From Bacillus sp. V3B (lineage in GTDB: Bacteria; Bacillota; Bacilli; Bacillales; Cytobacillaceae), in assembly GCF_024494465.1 (NCBI RefSeq), contig NZ_JAETXM010000033.1, positions 1-34,249 on the forward strand: 34,249 nucleotides of DNA, given 5' to 3'. Numbering within the stretch: position 1 is the stretch's first letter; each line of letters starts with the position of its first letter. Shown here in pieces: positions 31,379-34,249 of this stretch. Under the pieces are notes generated by a model that saw only the letters and a program-made list of their open reading frames with translations, searched no databases and was not told the origin of the DNA. Position numbers and translations under genes: made by a program.

Positions 31379-32129
31379 TTAATTCACTCCCGAAACGTTT
31401 TTTGTTAGTTTCTACTATTATACTGAATTATTCATACAGTCTCTCAGATTATGCATTCTAATAAAAAATTAATTTCGTTTCAAAGTTTTTTAAGAATTAT
31501 GTTCATTTTGCTTCTTAAAAATCGGTATTTCTAGAATTTGAAGCTAGAAATTGCGGTTTTTAGGTATACTACTTCCTTTGTCTTATACTGTTTTTTAAAG
31601 GTTTTGATATTTCACATAAATTTCATCCGGATTTCTTATAAAAATATTGGTCACGCTCTGGTCACACCCTCTCAAAAACGATCGGAAACCACAGTTCATT
31701 TAAATTTCCTATATTCGCTTTAATCCTTGATATAAAGGCATTTATGTATATTGTTGAAAACTAGAGGAAATCTTGCTTTCTACCCTGGCAGCGTGGAGGT
31801 CAGTTAGATTTGTCTCCGTAGTTCATGACAATAAATAAGAGCCTCCCCACTCAGGAAAGGCCCCCTACTCACTGTTACATCTTATTTATCTTTCCTTACT
31901 GGTAGTGAACAGCACTCCACATGTGCAGAGTGTATGTGGCAACACAAGGGTGCTGGTGGGTTTATTACATTCTTAAGACCTTTTTCTTTCAGAAAACAGA
32001 CTTTATCAAAACAAAAGTTGCCGGCTGCAAAGGAACTTGAAACTAAATAAAATAAGTACACATGAGTTGAGATGATTTATTTTTTCTCTAACTTTTTGAG
32101 AGTTACATCATTTCACTGTCCCCGTCCCA
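31379..32129. other. 750-bp non-coding or relic region
   Basis: No supportable gene is present. An imperfect stem lies near 31514-31562 (ATTTCTAG/CTAGAAAT core with A/T tracts), possibly a terminator. ATAAATAAGA (31831-31840) and TCTTATTTAT (31880-31889) are a perfect 10-bp pair closing a GC-richer 39-nt loop. CCACAT and ATGTGG flank an 11-bp centre near 31917. The 31770-31960 part is richer in GC than its surroundings and may be a mobile-element relic or RNA. I cannot name it. Confidence 0.4.
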
Positions 32130-33092
32130 TCAACATTCTTTTCCAAAGTTATCAAGCAATGCACGCACTTCATCTGTTGATTTCGTGTTCATCAATTGAT
32201 TTCTTAATTTACCAGCTCCACGGAATCCTTTGACATAAATTTTGAAAAAGCGATGAAGCCCTGTGATTGAACGTGGCAGTGCTTCCGCATATTGATCTTG
32301 AAGATCAAGCTGCAGTCTTAAAAGATCAAGGTATTCTTTACTGCTATGCTCTTTTGGCTCTTTTTCAAAAGCAAAAGGATTTTTAAAAATACCTCGCCCG
32401 ATCATAACGCCATCAATACCATATTGTTCAGCAAGCTGCAGCCCAGTTTGACGGTCAGGAATGTCTCCATTGATTGTTAGTAGCGTATTTGGTGCGATAC
32501 GGTCACGTAATTTTTTGATTTCCGGAATTAGCTCCCAATGCGCATCTACTTGGCTCATTTCCTTTTTTGTACGTAAATGAATGGAAAGGTTCGCAATATC
32601 CTGTTTTAAAATATGCGTTAGCCACTCCTCCCACTCATTTACACCCTTATAGCCAAGTCGTGTTTTCACGCTGACAGGCAGTCCGCCCGCTTTTGCTGCT
32701 TGAATAAGTTCTGCTGCAACGTCTGGACGCAGAATAAGGCCACTACCTTTCCCTCTCGATGCCACATTCGGTACAGGGCAGCCCATATTAATATCGATGC
32801 CTTTAAATCCTAGCTCTGCCATGCCAATACTCATTTGACGGAAATATTCGGGATTATCCCCCCAAATATGTGCCACCATTGGCTGTTCATCTTCTGTAAA
32901 AATCAAACGGCCACGCACACTTTTCATGCCCTCTGGATGACAATAGCTATCCGAGTTTGTAAACTCTGTGAAAAATACATCCGGTCGACCGGCTTCACTT
33001 ACTACGTGACGAAAAACAACATCTGTCACATCTTCCATTGGTGCAAGTACAAAAAATGGTCGTGGTAAATCACGCCAAAAATTATCTATCAT
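32130..33092 (-). CDS. tRNA-dihydrouridine synthase (Dus family)
   Basis: The 320-residue flavoenzyme reduces uridine to dihydrouridine in tRNA using FMN and NADPH. Marks are [17 protein letters not shown] at the FMN site, FTEFTNSD, the catalytic Cys105 in [46 protein letters not shown] and [14 protein letters not shown]. The ATG at 33092 matches the family N-terminus ([14 protein letters not shown]); GAGAGGA is about 12 nt upstream, a little far. A GTG seven codons earlier is the other option but lacks a site. It is a single gene with no clear terminator; a weak ATGAT/ATCAT hairpin overlaps 32070-32115. Confidence 0.92.
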   Translation of the reverse strand: MIDNFWRDLPRPFFVLAPMEDVTDVVFRHVVSEAGRPDVFFTEFTNSDSYCHPEGMKSVRGRLIFTEDEQPMVAHIWGDNPEYFRQMSIGMAELGFKGIDINMGCPVPNVASRGKGSGLILRPDVAAELIQAAKAGGLPVSVKTRLGYKGVNEWEEWLTHILKQDIANLSIHLRTKKEMSQVDAHWELIPEIKKLRDRIAPNTLLTINGDIPDRQTGLQLAEQYGIDGVMIGRGIFKNPFAFEKEPKEHSSKEYLDLLRLQLDLQDQYAEALPRSITGLHRFFKIYVKGFRGAGKLRNQLMNTKSTDEVRALLDNFGKEC

Positions 33093-33322
33093 TTCAAACT
33101 CAAATCCTCTCACTATGGATACAACTTCAAACTCTCGGTCAAAAAATATAAAGCCAAATGTTCCACTTCTTTTACACTTATATCATGTTTAATAACTTAT
33201 TATCAAACACAAGTACATTTGGACATTTATAATTTATGAAAAACTATTGTGAAAATATGATTAAACTTCAATTAACCTTAACAATATATATAACCTGTTA
33301 TAAGTGTGCAAAAACGTTTTTC

Positions 33323-33350
33323 AACCCCTTACAGTTTTCTGTAGGGGGTT
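33323..33350. terminator. Hairpin after the FrnE-type gene
   Basis: AACCCC-TTACAG and CTGTA-GGGGGTT form a stem around TTTT, between the FrnE-type gene end (33413) and the Dus gene. Tracts after the stem are mixed on both strands, so it is only a probable terminator. The rest of 33093-33412 shows no gene. Confidence 0.5.
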
Positions 33351-33412
33351 TCATAGCTTTTGTAGAAAATGACTAGACTTAAGATGTCATTCTTTTATAT
33401 GAAGCAGTTGGA

Positions 33413-34111
33413 CTACTTTTTAGGGATTTCGCACCCATCGTCATCACATATGGCTCCATCTTGGTTGTTTAAAACGACGATCTGATCCTCTGCGATCACT
33501 TTTTCCAATGACTGAACAAATACCTCAGTTGGCTGAGCACCCGTAATGGCGTATTTTTTATTAATCAGGAAGAATGGAACACTTGAGATGCCATATTGTT
33601 TCGCTGTTTGCTCATCATCACGAACTTCGACGGTCATCTCATCGCTTGCAAGCATGTTTTCTACATCCTCGCGGTTTAAACCGACTTCTACCGCCAAGTC
33701 TGTTAATGTTTGATGATCCCCAATATGCTTGGATTCGGTAAAATAGGCACGTAAAATTCGTTCCGTCATCTCTTTCATTAACCCTTTTGTTTTGGCATAT
33801 ATCGTCAAACGGTGAGCATCAAAGGTGTTCGTTAAAATTAACGTATCCATTTGATAATCCAGTCCTACGTCCTTTGCCATTTGGACTATGTTCTCTGTGT
33901 TTGCTTTTGCTTGATCGATACTCATACCATATTTCTTAGCCAAAACTTCGTACATGTTTTCTTTAATATCTTTTTTCATTGTCGGATCCAATTCGAAGCT
34001 TCTATAGGTTACTTCAATTGGATGGTCTATCTTCTTAATAGCGTCTTCCAGACGTCTCTTGCCAATATAGCAAAATGGTCAAGCAAAGTCTGTCCACATT
34101 TCAATTTGCAT
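33413..34111 (-). CDS. FrnE-type DsbA oxidoreductase with in-frame TGA at active-site Cys
   Basis: Reading from the ATG at 34111 (AGGGGG about 11 nt upstream) gives MQIEMWTDFA, then TGA, then PFCYIGKRRLEDAIKKID and on, in the same frame, to the stop at 33413: 232 residues if the TGA is read. FrnE/YwbO-like proteins have DF(V/A)CPFCYIGKRR here, so TGA (34079-34081) replaces exactly the first Cys of the CXXC redox centre; the second Cys is kept. The cis-proline loop SSVPFFLI and a C-terminal CDDDGC (CX4C, as in Deinococcus FrnE) are intact, and no other lesion is present. Either TGA encodes selenocysteine (UPFC), supported by a SECIS-like stem at 34042-34054, or one substitution has inactivated the gene. 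The next ATG (33991) would omit the active site. Confidence 0.75.
34042..34054 (-). promoter_or_regulatory. SECIS-like stem-loop downstream of the in-frame TGA
   Basis: In the sense strand CGTCT, GGA, AGACG forms a 5-bp stem with a 3-nt loop beginning with G. The stem begins 24 nt after the TGA, and the first loop G is about 30 nt after it. As I recall, bacterial SECIS elements have an apical loop 16-37 nt after UGA with a G among its first two bases, which this meets. The lower stem is weak, with only scattered G-U pairs. Confidence 0.4.
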
Positions 34112-34249
34112 GTGTTTTATACCCCCTGTTAATTATTCCACTATAGTATAAGGGAAAAGATTATATTTTACACACAATATGACTCGTTCCTCTCAGAAGC
34201 TAGATCCCCTTTTTCAACTTAAACAACCCTATTGCTAAAGTTCTATCAA

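Noticed and set aside
31538-31723. 61-codon plus-strand ORF in the gene-free region
   Set aside because: No ribosome site or protein-like pattern; it lies in AT-rich sequence.
33413-33991. Starting the FrnE-type gene at the ATG at 33991
   Set aside because: This would drop the CXXC active site, has no ribosome site, and ignores 40 upstream codons that match the family in the same frame and have a good ribosome site before 34111.

Overview
The window looks like chromosome from a low-GC Bacillaceae (Bacillus sensu lato). It is AT-rich with strong GGAGG-type ribosome binding sites. Most proteins match Bacillus families: MnmA, DUF896, PncB, YxlJ-type glycosylase, Dus, FrnE/YwbO-type DsbA and CadA/ArsR. 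No ribosomal RNA, tRNA, CRISPR array or phage structural gene was seen. Most genes are on the minus strand.

Left part (1-7.4 kb). A C45-type autoproteolytic hydrolase is flanked by diverged direct repeats. Next to it is a broken locus where the N-terminus of a PD-(D/E)XK (Rpn-type) transposase runs into an unrelated, startless ORF. A YeiH-type exporter and its divergent LysR regulator follow, then an orphan PAS histidine kinase of sporulation-kinase type.

Middle (7.4-22 kb). This stretch holds a 1251-residue DUF4011-type SF1 helicase with a C-terminal nuclease, a candidate one-gene defence system. It also holds a 131-bp MITE with a perfect 8-bp target duplication, a fused serine dehydratase with alpha-beta order, a pRiA4b ORF-3 protein and a histidine phosphatase. 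A metal-efflux module follows: a CmtR-like repressor with tandem operators over its promoter, and a CadA ATPase with seven Cys-Cys pairs at its N-terminus. The module is bracketed by 29-bp direct repeats. After it come a long-hairpin RNA candidate, a CBO0543-type membrane protein, a membrane-protein pseudogene, an IS3 remnant, an MFS exporter and a truncated DsrE-like gene.

Right part (22-34 kb). mnmA and DUF896 precede a neighbourhood centred on NAD: nicotinamidase (pncA), nicotinate phosphoribosyltransferase (pncB), an HD hydrolase and two tandem sirtuins. Both sirtuins lack the catalytic histidine; one carries the residue set of SirTM ADP-ribosylating sirtuins. A divergent HxlR regulator faces the sirtuins across a shared promoter/palindrome. 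Sirtuins release nicotinamide, and PncA and PncB return it to the NAD pool, so the grouping is metabolically coherent. An Lrp regulator with a divergent isochorismatase-fold hydrolase, a 3-methyladenine glycosylase and a Dus enzyme follow.

The last gene is the most striking. It is a FrnE-type DsbA oxidoreductase whose first active-site cysteine codon (CPFC) is an in-frame TGA. A small stem with a GGA loop lies about 30 nt downstream, as expected for a bacterial SECIS. This is either an undescribed selenocysteine FrnE or a gene killed exactly at its catalytic residue.
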